A DNA stretch of 64,000 bases from Trujillonella endophytica (GTDB lineage Bacteria; Actinomycetota; Actinomycetes; Mycobacteriales; Geodermatophilaceae): the NCBI RefSeq assembly GCF_900110555.1, contig NZ_FOEE01000016.1, positions 1 through 64,000 of the forward strand, written 5' to 3'. Positions 54,193-63,856 of this stretch are shown in pieces; the first letter of the stretch is position 1, and every line of letters begins with the position of its first letter. Both the position numbers and the translations under genes were made by a program. The notes beneath the pieces are model-generated. The model did not search any database, was not told the DNA's origin, and saw only the letters and a program-made list of their open reading frames with translations.

Positions 54193-55773
54193 ATGACGCA
54201 GAGTCTCTGCGGGAACTGCGGCACGGGGTTGCAGTACGGCTCCGGCTGGTGCCCGGGCTGCGGGATGGCCGTGACGCCGGCGGTTCCGGCACCGGCGGCA
54301 CCGTCGTTCGCCGGCCAGGCCCCGCCCGTGCAGCCCCCCTACGTGCCGCAGCCCCCGTACGAGCCCCGGACCTCGCCGATGCCGTACCCGCAGGGCGCGC
54401 CGGTGCCACCGCCCGGCTACGGCGCGGCCCCGTACGGCGCGGCCCCGTACGGCTCCTCGCCCTACGGCGGCGGTCCGGGCGTTCCCCCGCCGGGTTGGAG
54501 CGCGGTCGAGGCGCTGCTCACCGGCGACTGGCTGGGCCCGGCGAAGTCCGCGGTGCTCGCCGTGGTGGCGATGCTCGGCGTCTCGCTGTTCGGCATGCTG
54601 CTCATCGCCAACGGGGACCTGGGCTTCGCGGAGACGCTGGTGCTGATCCTCGCCGGGGTGTGCCTCGCGGTCGGCGGCGACGCGTTCGCCGAGGCCGAGG
54701 CCGACTCGTTCGACTCCGCCACGGCGTCGGTCAGCATCGGGGTGCTGCCGCTGACGGTCACGCTCGTCGGGATGCTCGTCCTCGGCGCCACGTTCGCCCG
54801 CCGGCTGCGCCGGGGCGAGGTCGCCCGCGGCCGCGACGTGCTCGCCGACCTGGTGCGGACCGCGCTGGTCTTCGCGCTGCTGTTCATCCCGCTGCCGCTG
54901 CTGGCCCGCTACACGCCGGACCGGTTCGACGACGGCGGCCTCGGCGAGCTGGTGGACCTGAACGGCCGGCTGGGCGTCGGCGTGTGGTCGACGCTGTTCG
55001 GCGCGCTGCTGTTCGCCGTCGCGACGACGGGCCTGGTGGCACTGCTGCGGCGCTCGGCACCGTTGCTCGGCCGGTTCCGGCCGCGGGTGATGCCCGCACT
55101 GCGGGGCGCGCTGGTGGTGTTCGCGGCCGGCACCGTGGGGGCCGTCGTCTTCATGATCTGGGCGCTGGCCGAGAACGGCGGGGAGGAGGGCGTGCCGCAG
55201 TTCCTCGGCGTCTCGCTGCTGGCCTTCGTCAACGCGACGCTGGCCGTCGTCCTGTGGGCGGCCGGAGGGCAGCTGACCGGGGAGGGCGGGCTCACCGACG
55301 AGATCACCGGCACCAGCTCGATCGACCTGCTGACCTTCACCGACGTCCACGGGGCCTTCTGGCTGGCGCCGGTGGTGCTGTTCGCCGTGATGCAGACCGT
55401 GGCGGTCGTGGTGGTTCTGCGGCAGCACACGATGCTGACGGCCCGGCTGGAGGGCCTGCGGTTCGCCGCCGCGCTCGCGTTCGTGGCGCTGGTCGCCGCC
55501 CTGCTGCTGCGGTTCGCCGTGGACTCGTCGACGGGCGGTGGCGGCTTCCGCGCCGGCGTCAGCGTCGAGGAGACCTTCAACCCGTTCCTGGTCGCCTTCA
55601 TCCTCGCGCTGTGGGGTGCGGTCACGGGCCTGCTGGCGCCGGCGATCGCGGCGGGGCTCCCGCCGAACGTCGTGCAGGCGGTCCGCCGCCGCTACGGCAT
55701 GGCGGACGCGCCGGTGGCGCCCCCTGCTCCCGCTCCCGTCCAGCCGCCCGCGCCGCCGCAGCACTGGCAGTAG
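54193..55773 (+). CDS. zinc-ribbon multi-span membrane protein
   Basis: A 526-residue protein. A zinc ribbon at 5-27 (CGNCGTGLQYGSGWCPGCG) with CxxC pairs is followed by a Pro/Tyr/Gly-rich linker (PYGAAPYGAAPYGSS) to ~105. About ten hydrophobic helices follow, with a large loop, and then a Pro-rich tail. The zinc-ribbon plus membrane layout is typical of uncharacterised actinobacterial envelope proteins. It lies before the PP2C gene on the same strand, 175 bp away. ATG 54193. Confidence 0.78.
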   Translation: MTQSLCGNCGTGLQYGSGWCPGCGMAVTPAVPAPAAPSFAGQAPPVQPPYVPQPPYEPRTSPMPYPQGAPVPPPGYGAAPYGAAPYGSSPYGGGPGVPPPGWSAVEALLTGDWLGPAKSAVLAVVAMLGVSLFGMLLIANGDLGFAETLVLILAGVCLAVGGDAFAEAEADSFDSATASVSIGVLPLTVTLVGMLVLGATFARRLRRGEVARGRDVLADLVRTALVFALLFIPLPLLARYTPDRFDDGGLGELVDLNGRLGVGVWSTLFGALLFAVATTGLVALLRRSAPLLGRFRPRVMPALRGALVVFAAGTVGAVVFMIWALAENGGEEGVPQFLGVSLLAFVNATLAVVLWAAGGQLTGEGGLTDEITGTSSIDLLTFTDVHGAFWLAPVVLFAVMQTVAVVVVLRQHTMLTARLEGLRFAAALAFVALVAALLLRFAVDSSTGGGGFRAGVSVEETFNPFLVAFILALWGAVTGLLAPAIAAGLPPNVVQAVRRRYGMADAPVAPPAPAPVQPPAPPQHWQ

Positions 55774-55948
55774 TTCCGCCGCCGCGCGGGGCTGTGCGCA
55801 GGGTTACCGCTGAGTGCGGGTAGTCGGGGCGACCAGCGGATATCCCTGGAGGACGACGGCCGGGTCGGCTGATGGCCATCTCGGCCAATAGGCTCACCGG
55901 CTCACGGGGAAGACGTGCGCAGCGGGGCCGCGTCGAGACGGGAGACCG

Positions 55949-56689
55949 ATGCCGCAGGTACAGCTGTCGTGGGGGAGTGCCACCCACATCGGGCAGCGCG
56001 AGGAGAACCAGGACCGGTTCCTCGCCGTGCCTCCGGTGTTCGCCGTCGCCGACGGGATGGGTGGCCATGCAGCCGGTGCCGAGGCGGCGCAGAAGGCGGT
56101 CGACTCCCTGTCGAAGACGATCGGGCAGCCCACCCTCACGGTGCAGGCGCTGCAGGACGCCATCCGCATGGCCGACGAGGGCATCCGCTCCCTGGGCGAG
56201 GCCGACATCTCCATGGTGGGCGCCGGCACGACCGTGGCCGGCGTGGCCCTGGTGGAGGACGCGGGGGAGCTGTGCTGGGCCGTGTTCCACATCGGCGACT
56301 CGCGCGTCTACGCCTGGACGCCGACCTCGTGGGGTCAGGTGACCGTCGACCACTCGCTGGTGCAGGTGCTCATCGAGAGCGGGCACGTGGCGCCGGAGAA
56401 CGCCGCCACGCATCCGCAGCGGAACATCGTGACCCGCGCGCTCGGCGTGGGCGCCGGTGGAGATGCCGATGTGACGATGCTGCCGGTGGGGGAAGGGCAG
56501 CGCTTCCTCGTCTGCTCGGACGGGCTGTCCAACGAGGTGCCCGAGGACCGGCTCGCTGAGCTCATCGGCAGCGACACCACGCCGGATGTCACGGCGCAGC
56601 GGATGGTCGCCGAGGCGGTCGAGAACGGTGGCCGCGACAACATAGCCGCCGTGGTCCTGCACGTCGTCGACGTGCTGCCCAGCGGCTAG
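55949..56689 (+). CDS. PP2C-type serine/threonine phosphatase
   Basis: A 246-residue PP2C/PstP-like phosphatase: RSEENQD-type REENQDRF, VADGMGGHAAG, FHIGDSRVYAW, LVCSDGLSNEV and GGRDNIAAVV supply the metal-binding Asp residues. It would reverse Ser/Thr kinase phosphorylation. There is no transmembrane helix, unlike PstP. ATG 55949. Confidence 0.92.
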   Translation: MPQVQLSWGSATHIGQREENQDRFLAVPPVFAVADGMGGHAAGAEAAQKAVDSLSKTIGQPTLTVQALQDAIRMADEGIRSLGEADISMVGAGTTVAGVALVEDAGELCWAVFHIGDSRVYAWTPTSWGQVTVDHSLVQVLIESGHVAPENAATHPQRNIVTRALGVGAGGDADVTMLPVGEGQRFLVCSDGLSNEVPEDRLAELIGSDTTPDVTAQRMVAEAVENGGRDNIAAVVLHVVDVLPSG

Positions 56690-56765
56690 GCCGGCCGGAC
56701 GTACAGCCGCACCCGGGAGATCCCGTAGAGGTGCTTCAGTCGGCCCGCTGAGCGGCGAGCCTCCC

Positions 56766-57863
56766 TCATCGAGGTACGTCGGGCAGGGATTCGTCACCGA
56801 ACTCGGCGGCGTTGGCGGCCAGGGAGTCGCTGCGCAGGTAGGTCCACATGCGCTCGCCCGTCACGGTGTCGAGGTAGACGACGCTCGCGGAGCCCTCGCG
56901 ACCGGTCCCGAGGATGGGCGCGGTGAAGGACTCGACGTTCTCCGGGCGCAGGTTGCGCAGCGAGTAGGCCAGCGAGAACAGGTCGGTGTTGCTCAACGTG
57001 TCGTCGACCGCCACCGCGCCGGTCACCGCTCGCAGGGCCGCATCCAGGCGCCCGGGGTCGGTGAACGTGTCGCTGCTGAACAGCTTGGTGAACATCGCCT
57101 CGAGGAACTGCTGCTGGCGCCGGACGCGGTCGAAGTCGCCGCCCTCCAGCCCGTACCGCTGGCCCAGGTACCAGCGGGCCGCGGCGCCGTCGAGGTGGTT
57201 CACGCCGGCCGGGAAGGTGTACGGCCCGTTGGTCGTCTCCTCCGCGACGACGACGTTCACGCCGCCGAGGTCGTCGGTCACCTGGATGATGCCCTGGAAG
57301 TCGATCGTCACGTAGTGGTCGATGCGCACGCCGGTGAGCTGCTCGACGGTCTGGATGAGCAGGGTCGGCCCGCCGAACGCGTAGGCGGCGTTGATCTTGT
57401 TCCGGCCGTGACCGGGGATGTCGACCCACGAGTCGCGGGGGATCGAGACGAGCTGTGCGTGCCGGCGGTCACCAGCGAACCGCGCGATCATGATGGCGTC
57501 GGATCGGCCGCCCTCGGCTACGCCGTCGTCGGTCGTCTCACGGGTGTCGGATCCGACGAGCAGGAACGTCACCGGATCCTCGGCGGTCGGCTGCTCCGGC
57601 GTCGGCGCGGCCGGCCGCGAGTCCTCGTCGAGGTCGTCGAACACGCCGGCGACCCGGTCGATGTTCCCGGCGTACCGGTCGGCCAGGAACCAGATGCCCC
57701 CGCCGACGAGAACGGTGAGGACCAGCGTCAGCGCGCCGGCAGCGGTCAGCGCGCGACGGAGCCGGCGCCGGGGCGGCGGCTCCGCGTCCCGAGTGGATGC
57801 GGCTCCGACGGAGTCAGGTTCAGCGGTTCGTTCGGAACCGTCGTACGGCACGTCCGTGCTCAT
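56766..57863 (-). CDS. LytR-CpsA-Psr (LCP) family cell-wall ligase
   Basis: A 365-residue LCP protein: cytoplasmic start, one membrane helix at ~40-62 (LTAAGALTLVLTVLVGGGIW), then the LCP domain with VGSDTRE, RSDAIMIARF, SIPRDSWVDIPG, KINAAYAFGG and RWYLGQRYGLEGGDFDRVRR. LCP enzymes transfer lipid-linked glycopolymers to peptidoglycan. This fits the surrounding polysaccharide genes. ATG 57863. Confidence 0.92.
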   Translation of the reverse strand: MSTDVPYDGSERTAEPDSVGAASTRDAEPPPRRRLRRALTAAGALTLVLTVLVGGGIWFLADRYAGNIDRVAGVFDDLDEDSRPAAPTPEQPTAEDPVTFLLVGSDTRETTDDGVAEGGRSDAIMIARFAGDRRHAQLVSIPRDSWVDIPGHGRNKINAAYAFGGPTLLIQTVEQLTGVRIDHYVTIDFQGIIQVTDDLGGVNVVVAEETTNGPYTFPAGVNHLDGAAARWYLGQRYGLEGGDFDRVRRQQQFLEAMFTKLFSSDTFTDPGRLDAALRAVTGAVAVDDTLSNTDLFSLAYSLRNLRPENVESFTAPILGTGREGSASVVYLDTVTGERMWTYLRSDSLAANAAEFGDESLPDVPR

Positions 57864-57961
57864 GTCGTCCCCCGTCCGGCAGGCATTCCGCCCGAGGGTA
57901 GGAGCACGGACGACGGCCGGTCACCCGCCGTTCCCCCGGTAGGGGGAGGTGGGCCCGGGTG

Positions 57962-58156
57962 TCAGCCCGCCCGATTCCCACCGAGGGTCGGGGAGAGCAG
58001 GTCCTCGGCGGAGGGCCTGGCGAGGGGAGATCGAACCCGGCTGCCACGAGTGCTGCCATCGCGCCGGTCGGCCACATGAACGACCCCACCGATCAGCAAC
58101 CCGGCGAGGACGGCGATGACCAGCCAGCCGAGAAGGACGAGCCACAGCCAGGTCAC
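57962..58156 (-). CDS. 64-residue single-span membrane protein
   Basis: GTG 58156 has GAGGAG seven bases upstream. The protein is one hydrophobic helix (TWLWLVLLGWLVIAVLAGLL, continuing IGGVVHVAD) followed by a basic 35-residue tail. It is upstream of the LCP gene on the same strand, 98 bp away. No family recognised. Confidence 0.55.
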   Translation of the reverse strand: MTWLWLVLLGWLVIAVLAGLLIGGVVHVADRRDGSTRGSRVRSPLARPSAEDLLSPTLGGNRAG

Positions 58157-58387
58157 GGAGCGCTCCTCGTCGAGCGGTCGGGTGATAGTGGTGTCGCCCG
58201 CACCTGAGCCGGGCACTGCACATCTTCCCGGCCCCTCGGAGGTCAAACCTTGCAGGGGGTGCAGATCGCGGAATCGTGGCCTCACGAGCCGCTGATTGCC
58301 GGGCGGTCGCGCTCGGCGCGCAGATCGCGTGGCCGCATGCTCAACTGTGAGTCGAACTGTTCTGAGCCGCGTGCGAAGGCAGGAGCG

Positions 58388-59704
58388 ATGCGCATCTCGG
58401 TCGTCGGCTGCGGATATCTCGGAGCAGTTCACGCGGCGTCACTCGTCGAGTGGGGTCACGAGGTCATCGGCATCGACGTCGACCCGCGCAAGGTCGGCGA
58501 TCTCAGCGCCGGTCGGGCGCCTTTCTTCGAGCCCGGTTTCGCCGAGCTCCTGCGCCATGGCCTTGCATCCGGGCAGCTGAGCTTCACGACCGACATCGTC
58601 GAGGCGGCCGGAAGCGCCGTTCACTTCATCTGTGTCGGGACGCCGCAGCAGCACGGCGAGTACGCCGCCGACCTCCACTTCGTCCAGGAGGCTGCCGAGT
58701 CGCTGCTGCGCGTGCTGGAGCCGGGTGATCTCGTCGTCGGCAAGTCCACCGTGCCTGTAGGCACTGCCGCCCGGCTGGCCGACATGGTGGCAGAGAAGGT
58801 GCCAGGTGCGTTGCTGGCCTGGAACCCGGAGTTCCTCCGCGAAGGATTCGCGGTCCAGGACACCCTGCATCCCGACCGGCTGGTGTACGGCGTCCCCGAC
58901 CATGCCAGGGCCGACAGCGAACGTGTGCTCGACGAGGTCTATGCACCCGTCGTGGCCCGGGGAGTCCCGAAGGTCGTGACCGACTACGCCACCGCGGAGA
59001 TGGTGAAGACGGCGGCCAACTCCTTTCTCGCCACGAAGATCAGTTTCATCAACGCGATGGCCGAGTTGTGCGAGGCCACGGGTGCGGACGTGAAGTTGTT
59101 GGCGGATGCGATCGGCTACGACGACCGGATCGGTCGCAAGTTCCTCAATGCCGGGCTGGGCTTCGGCGGGGGCTGTCTGCCCAAGGACATCCGCGCGTTC
59201 ATGGCTCGGGCCGGGGAGCTGGGTGCCGATCAGGCGCTGACGTTCCTGCGGGAGGTGGACAACATCAACATGCGCCGGCGGATCCGGATGGTGGAGCTGG
59301 CTCGTGAGGTGTGTGACGGGTCGTTGCTGGGCAAGCGGGTGGCGGTGCTGGGGGCGGCGTTCAAGCCTGACTCCGATGACATTCGCGATTCCCCGGCGCT
59401 CAATGTCGCCGCGCAGTTGCAGTTGCAGGGCGCGGTGGTGCGGGTGACCGATCCGGCTGCGGTGGACAACAGCCGGAAGTTGTGGCCGCAGCTCGACTAT
59501 GCCGACACCGCGGAGGAGGCGGCCGAGCGGGCCGACGCCGTGCTGGTGCTGACCGAGTGGAAGCAGTACCGCGAGCTCGACCCGGTCGCCTTCGGCGGGG
59601 TGGTGGCGCAGAGGCGTGTGCTCGACGGGCGTAACGCCCTGGATCGCGATTCGTGGACCGCGGCCGGCTGGACCTACCGCGCACTGGGGCGCCGGGCGGG
59701 CTGA
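58388..59704 (+). CDS. ugd: UDP-glucose 6-dehydrogenase
   Basis: A 438-residue UDP-glucose/GDP-mannose dehydrogenase. It has an N-terminal Rossmann domain (ISVVGCGYLGAVHAASLVEW), a central dimer helix with EMVKTAANSFLATKISFIN, catalytic Cys263 in FGGGCLPKD, and a C-terminal domain (VAVLGAAFKPDSDDIRDSPAL). It oxidises UDP-glucose to UDP-glucuronate with NAD. ATG 58388 follows AGGAGCG. The divergent gap to 58157 (231 bp) holds promoters. Supplies uronic acid for exopolysaccharide. Confidence 0.95.
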   Translation: MRISVVGCGYLGAVHAASLVEWGHEVIGIDVDPRKVGDLSAGRAPFFEPGFAELLRHGLASGQLSFTTDIVEAAGSAVHFICVGTPQQHGEYAADLHFVQEAAESLLRVLEPGDLVVGKSTVPVGTAARLADMVAEKVPGALLAWNPEFLREGFAVQDTLHPDRLVYGVPDHARADSERVLDEVYAPVVARGVPKVVTDYATAEMVKTAANSFLATKISFINAMAELCEATGADVKLLADAIGYDDRIGRKFLNAGLGFGGGCLPKDIRAFMARAGELGADQALTFLREVDNINMRRRIRMVELAREVCDGSLLGKRVAVLGAAFKPDSDDIRDSPALNVAAQLQLQGAVVRVTDPAAVDNSRKLWPQLDYADTAEEAAERADAVLVLTEWKQYRELDPVAFGGVVAQRRVLDGRNALDRDSWTAAGWTYRALGRRAG

Positions 59705-59900
59705 ACGCGCGTGTCTTCGCGTTATGCCCGTAACAGATGTGACTGGACTGACTACAGCGGGCCCCTTCCGTAATACGTCATGGGTCCTTAGCCTTTGCGA
59801 CGCCGGTTGAACGCTGAAGTTCACCGACCTATCCGCAGGATCTGTCCCCACCTTCCGCATTGGTGCGGACTGATGTTCCGCACGGGGGTGCGCTGGCTCC

Positions 59901-61409
59901 ATGGCTGTGACGCGTGACGAAGCCGTTCGTCAACCCGAGATCGTCCGCAGCCGCGGCTGGAGCTTCCTGGCTCCTCGCCTCCGCGGCGAGGGCACGACCG
60001 CGCGGCGGGCCTGGCGTGGAACCTACGTCCGCCGTCTCATGGCCGTCGACGCGGTCATCGCCGGGATCGCCGCCACCGTCGGCTACGTGGTCCGCTTCGG
60101 GCCGGCGGACGCGCCGACCGCCCACGCCCCCTTCGCCCTCGCCGTGCTGCTGCCGGGCGTCTGGGTGCTGGCGATGCTCGTCGGTCGCGCGTACGAGCAG
60201 CGCTTCCTGTGGGTCGGGCCGGAGGAGTTCCGCCGGGTCTTCGTCGCAGCGATGATGATGCTGGCCGCCGTCGGCACCGTGTCCTGGGCGTTCAAGCTCG
60301 ACGTCGCCCGCGGGTTCGTCGTCCTCGCGTTGCCGCTGGCCGCCGTGCTCACCCTCGGCGCTCGGTACGCCCAGCGGCAGGCGCTGCACCGCACCCGCCG
60401 GCACGGCCACAACATGCAGACGACGATCCTCGTCGGCCACCGTGGTGGCGTCGCCGCCATGGACGAGCAACTCGACCGCGAAGCATTCCACGGCTACCGG
60501 GTCATCGGCTGCTGCCTGCCTGCCGGCCAGCAGAGCGAGGGCAAGGACGCGTTCCACGGCCTCCCCGTGCTCGGCGACCTGTCCGAGGTCACCGCGGTCG
60601 TCAAGGCGTACGAGGTCGACACCGTCGCCGTCCTGCCGTGCCCCGAGCTGGACGGGCCGGCGCTGCGCCGCCTCGGGTGGGAGCTCGAGGACACCGACGC
60701 CGAGCTCCTGCTCGCTCCGGCCGTCACCGAGATCGTCGGCCCGCGGGTCCGCATCCGCCCCGTCTGCGGCCTGCCGCTGCTGCACATGGAGCGCCCCGAG
60801 CTGAAGGGCATCCGGCGGCTCACCAAGGCGGCCTTCGACCGCGCCAGCGCGGCCCTCGGTTTGCTGTTCCTCGCCCCCGTGCTGATCGCCGTGGCCCTGA
60901 CCGTCGCCGTCACCAGCCGCGGGCCGGTGTTCTTCCGCCAGGAGCGCGTCGGCCGCGACGGGCGCACCTTCTCGATGCTGAAGTTCCGCACCATGGTCGT
61001 CGGCGCCGACCGGATGGTCGAGCAGCTCACCGCCGCCAGTGACGGCAACGGCGTGCTGTTCAAGAAGAAGGTCGATCCGCGGGTCACCCGCGTCGGCCGG
61101 ACCCTGCGCCGGTACTCGCTCGACGAGCTGCCGCAGCTCATCAACGTGGTCAAGGGCGACATGAGCCTCGTCGGCCCGCGCCCGCCGCTGCAGAGCGAGG
61201 TCGAGAAGTACGGCTACGACATGCACCGCCGCTTCCTGGTCAAGCCCGGCCTGACCGGCCTGTGGCAGGTCAGCGGCCGGTCGGACCTGTCGTGGGACGA
61301 CTCGGTGCGCATCGACGTCCGCTACGTCGAGAACTGGTCGCTCGCCTTCGACTTCATGATCCTCTGGAAGACCGCCGGTGCCGTGCTCCGCGGCAGCGGG
61401 GCCTACTGA
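59901..61409 (+). CDS. exopolysaccharide polyprenyl glycosylphosphotransferase
   Basis: A 502-residue initiating transferase. It has five hydrophobic helices in the first ~170 residues, a Rossmann-like CoA-binding-type domain at ~175-290, and the C-terminal sugar transferase domain with FRQERVGRDGRTFSMLKFRTM, RRYSLDELPQLINVVKGDMS, VGPRPPL and KPGLTGLWQVSGRSDL. It puts the first sugar phosphate on undecaprenyl phosphate. The preceding 196 bp are non-coding and likely carry its promoter. ATG 59901. Confidence 0.95.
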   Translation: MAVTRDEAVRQPEIVRSRGWSFLAPRLRGEGTTARRAWRGTYVRRLMAVDAVIAGIAATVGYVVRFGPADAPTAHAPFALAVLLPGVWVLAMLVGRAYEQRFLWVGPEEFRRVFVAAMMMLAAVGTVSWAFKLDVARGFVVLALPLAAVLTLGARYAQRQALHRTRRHGHNMQTTILVGHRGGVAAMDEQLDREAFHGYRVIGCCLPAGQQSEGKDAFHGLPVLGDLSEVTAVVKAYEVDTVAVLPCPELDGPALRRLGWELEDTDAELLLAPAVTEIVGPRVRIRPVCGLPLLHMERPELKGIRRLTKAAFDRASAALGLLFLAPVLIAVALTVAVTSRGPVFFRQERVGRDGRTFSMLKFRTMVVGADRMVEQLTAASDGNGVLFKKKVDPRVTRVGRTLRRYSLDELPQLINVVKGDMSLVGPRPPLQSEVEKYGYDMHRRFLVKPGLTGLWQVSGRSDLSWDDSVRIDVRYVENWSLAFDFMILWKTAGAVLRGSGAY

Positions 61410-61424
61410 CCGCACAATGTCCGC

Positions 61425-62063
61425 GTGTCCCGTCACTGGTCGCCCGAGCCGGCCTTCGCCGTGCTCGTGGTCTGTACGGGCAACATCTGTCGCTCCCCGC
61501 TCGCGGAGCGGCTCGGCCGCGCCTACCTCGACGACCGGCTGGGCGAGGACGCGGATCTCGTCCGGCTGACCAGCGCCGGCGTCGGCGCCGTGGTCGGTTC
61601 GGCGATGCACCCCGACAGCGCCCTCGTGCTGCAGGGCTACGGCGGCGACCCCACCGGCTTCGTGGCCCGCCAGATCATCGAGGGCATGGCCATCGACGCC
61701 GACCTCACCCTCACCCTGACCCGGGCCCACCGCCGTCGGGTGCTCGAGCTGGCGCCCCGCGCGCTCTCCCGCACCTTCACCCTCCGCGAGGCCGCCGCAC
61801 TCGTCGACCTGCTCCGGGACGTCGACGTGCCGGGCGAGGACCTCGCCGACCGGGCGCGCGCCCTGGTGCGGGAGATGAACGGCGCCCGCTCACGTCGGCA
61901 GGCCGGCGAGGGCGACGACGTCCGCGACCCCATCGGGCAGCCGGTGGAGGTGCACGAGGAGATCGGCGCCGCCATCGCAGAGGCGCTCATTCCCCTCCTC
62001 GATCGCATCGCCGGCCTGCACCGGTCAGCGCACGACGAAGCCCACGACCCCGACGCGGCCTAG
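61425..62063 (+). CDS. low-molecular-weight protein tyrosine phosphatase (Wzb-like)
   Basis: A 212-residue phosphatase with loop VCTGNICRSPLAERLGRA (Cys17, Arg23) and a long C-terminal extension; the usual length is ~150. The general acid Asp probably lies in the DLLRDVDVPGED region, where family members have DPxG. It follows the glycosyl transferase by 15 bp, matching a Wzb/Wzc control pair without the kinase in the window. GTG 61425. Confidence 0.88.
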   Translation: MSRHWSPEPAFAVLVVCTGNICRSPLAERLGRAYLDDRLGEDADLVRLTSAGVGAVVGSAMHPDSALVLQGYGGDPTGFVARQIIEGMAIDADLTLTLTRAHRRRVLELAPRALSRTFTLREAAALVDLLRDVDVPGEDLADRARALVREMNGARSRRQAGEGDDVRDPIGQPVEVHEEIGAAIAEALIPLLDRIAGLHRSAHDEAHDPDAA

Positions 62064-62069
62064 CGAACG

Positions 62070-62900
62070 TCAAATCAGCGCCTCGACGGTCCTCGCGATC
62101 AGGCGCTGGCCGACGGCGGTCGGGTGGGTGTCGTCGGGATGGACCAGCCCCGCCCGGCGGACGTCTCCGCCGTCCTCCTCGGCCGCGGTGCGGAACGCCT
62201 CGAACGCGTCGGCCACCACCGCGTCGTGGGCCCCGGCGGCGTCGGCGATCGCCGCGTTCAGCGCCTCGATGACGGCGAGTTCCGGGTTGTCGGCCTCGTA
62301 CTTGTAGGCGGAGTAGTTGACGACGACGATCGTGCCCTCGTAGCCGCCGTCCTCCCGCAGCGCGGTGAGCGCGGTGTCGAGGTTCTCGCGGGCCTGCTCG
62401 GCCATCGCGGCCACGCCCTCGCGGGTGCTGCACTCCAGGTTCGCGCCGCAGACGACGATGTCGTTCGCGCCCAGCTGCAGCGTCACCAGCTCCACCTCGG
62501 ACGAGTTCTCCAGCGCCCGCACCGCCGCCTCCACCTGGGCGCCGTCGTAGTTGGTGTGCAGCGGGGCCCGCTCGCGGTACCCCCGGCCCTCCCGGCCCGA
62601 CCCGTCGTAGTTGGTGCACAGGTTCGGCGCGTCCACGTCGAGGAAGCTCGCCGTGGTCTCGCCCGGGCAGGAGAGATCCAGCAGCTCGAGGTCGCGGTCG
62701 TCGGCGAGCAGCGCGGGGTAGCCCACGAAGTCGTCGTCGTCCTCGTAGCCGCCCGGAGCGTTCAACCGGTACCCGAACGGCGCGGAGTCGCCCAGCGCCA
62801 GGTACTCGATCGGCGGGCGGTCCTCGCTGCAGCCGACCAGGCACGACAGCAGGAGACCGACCAGGGCCGCGAGGGCCGACGCACCCGTGACCATGCGCAT
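62070..62900 (-). CDS. SGNH/GDSL hydrolase lipoprotein (tandem copy A)
   Basis: A 276-residue lipoprotein: signal ALAALVGLLLSCLVGC with lipobox Cys at 24, then an SGNH domain with LALGDSAPFGYRLNAPGGYE (Ser), LQLGANDIVVC (Gly/Asn), and block V DDTHPTAVGQR. A second hydrolase gene overlaps its start (ATGA, 62900-62902). It may deacylate polysaccharide or lipid at the outer face. The two proteins share most conserved segments. Confidence 0.9.
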   Translation of the reverse strand: MRMVTGASALAALVGLLLSCLVGCSEDRPPIEYLALGDSAPFGYRLNAPGGYEDDDDFVGYPALLADDRDLELLDLSCPGETTASFLDVDAPNLCTNYDGSGREGRGYRERAPLHTNYDGAQVEAAVRALENSSEVELVTLQLGANDIVVCGANLECSTREGVAAMAEQARENLDTALTALREDGGYEGTIVVVNYSAYKYEADNPELAVIEALNAAIADAAGAHDAVVADAFEAFRTAAEEDGGDVRRAGLVHPDDTHPTAVGQRLIARTVEALI

Positions 62901-63736
62901 CAGTCGGCTCTGGGGAGGGTCGCCTCGATGGTCCGGGCGACCAGCCGCTGCCCCACGGCCGTGGGGTGGACGTCGGCGGGCAGCATCAGCCCGGCGTCGA
63001 CGGCGTTCCCGTCGGACTCCTCGGAGGCCGCGCGGAACGCCTCGAAGGCGTCGGCCAGCTCGGCGTCGTGGGCTGCGGCCGCCTCCGCGATCGCGGTGTT
63101 CACGGCCCCGAAGACCGCCGTCTGCGCCGCGTCGGAGTAGTCCACCACGTAGTAGTTGACCACCACGATCGTGCCGTCGTACCCGGCCTCGTCGCGCAGC
63201 CCGGAGAGCACGGTGTCCAGGTTCTCCCGCGCCTGCGCGGCCATGGCGGCGATCCCGTCCGCCGTCGCGCACTCCGCCGTCCCGAGGCAGAGCAGGGCGT
63301 CGTTCCCCCCGAGCTGCAGCGTGACCAGCTCGATCCCCGGCTCGTCCTCCAGCGCCTCGACCGCCGCGTCGAGCTGGGTGCCGTCGTAGTCGGTGTGCAG
63401 CGGGGCCCGCTGGCGGTACCCCTCGCCCTCGCCGGCGATGTTCGTGCAGCCGAAGTTGACCGCGTCCTCGTCGAGGAAGCTCGCCGTCGTCTCGCCGGGG
63501 CAGGAGAGGTTGCGCACCACGATTCCGCGCGAGTCGGCGAGCATCTGGGGATAGCCGACGAAGTCGTCGGCGTCGCCGTAGCCGCCCGGGGCGTTGGCCC
63601 GGAACCCGAAGGGGGCCGAGTCGCCGAGGGCCAGGTAGTCGACGGGCTTCGGATCGCTGCCGCAGCCGGCCAGGGACGACGCGACCAGCAGGCCGGCCAG
63701 GGCGCCCAGGATCGACGTCCTCGGGAACGTGCGCAT
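62900..63736 (-). CDS. SGNH/GDSL hydrolase lipoprotein (tandem copy B)
   Basis: A 278-residue paralog of the preceding gene: signal ILGALAGLLVASSLAGC, GDSAPFGFRANAPGGYG, LQLGGNDALLC, and ADVHPTAVGQRLVA. Both have an intact Ser-Gly-Asn-His set. Its stop overlaps the start of copy A (ATGA), so the pair is an operon. ATG 63736. Confidence 0.9.
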   Translation of the reverse strand: MRTFPRTSILGALAGLLVASSLAGCGSDPKPVDYLALGDSAPFGFRANAPGGYGDADDFVGYPQMLADSRGIVVRNLSCPGETTASFLDEDAVNFGCTNIAGEGEGYRQRAPLHTDYDGTQLDAAVEALEDEPGIELVTLQLGGNDALLCLGTAECATADGIAAMAAQARENLDTVLSGLRDEAGYDGTIVVVNYYVVDYSDAAQTAVFGAVNTAIAEAAAAHDAELADAFEAFRAASEESDGNAVDAGLMLPADVHPTAVGQRLVARTIEATLPRAD

Positions 63737-63856
63737 GTGTCTCCTCGTGGAGCACCGCCTCGAGGAGCAGTCGCACCGCGGCGGGTCGGGTCGGCTCCGC
63801 CCAGGCTAGGGGCGCGAGAGCGCCGGGAGCAGCGCGCTCACCCGCCTGGGTGTGAT

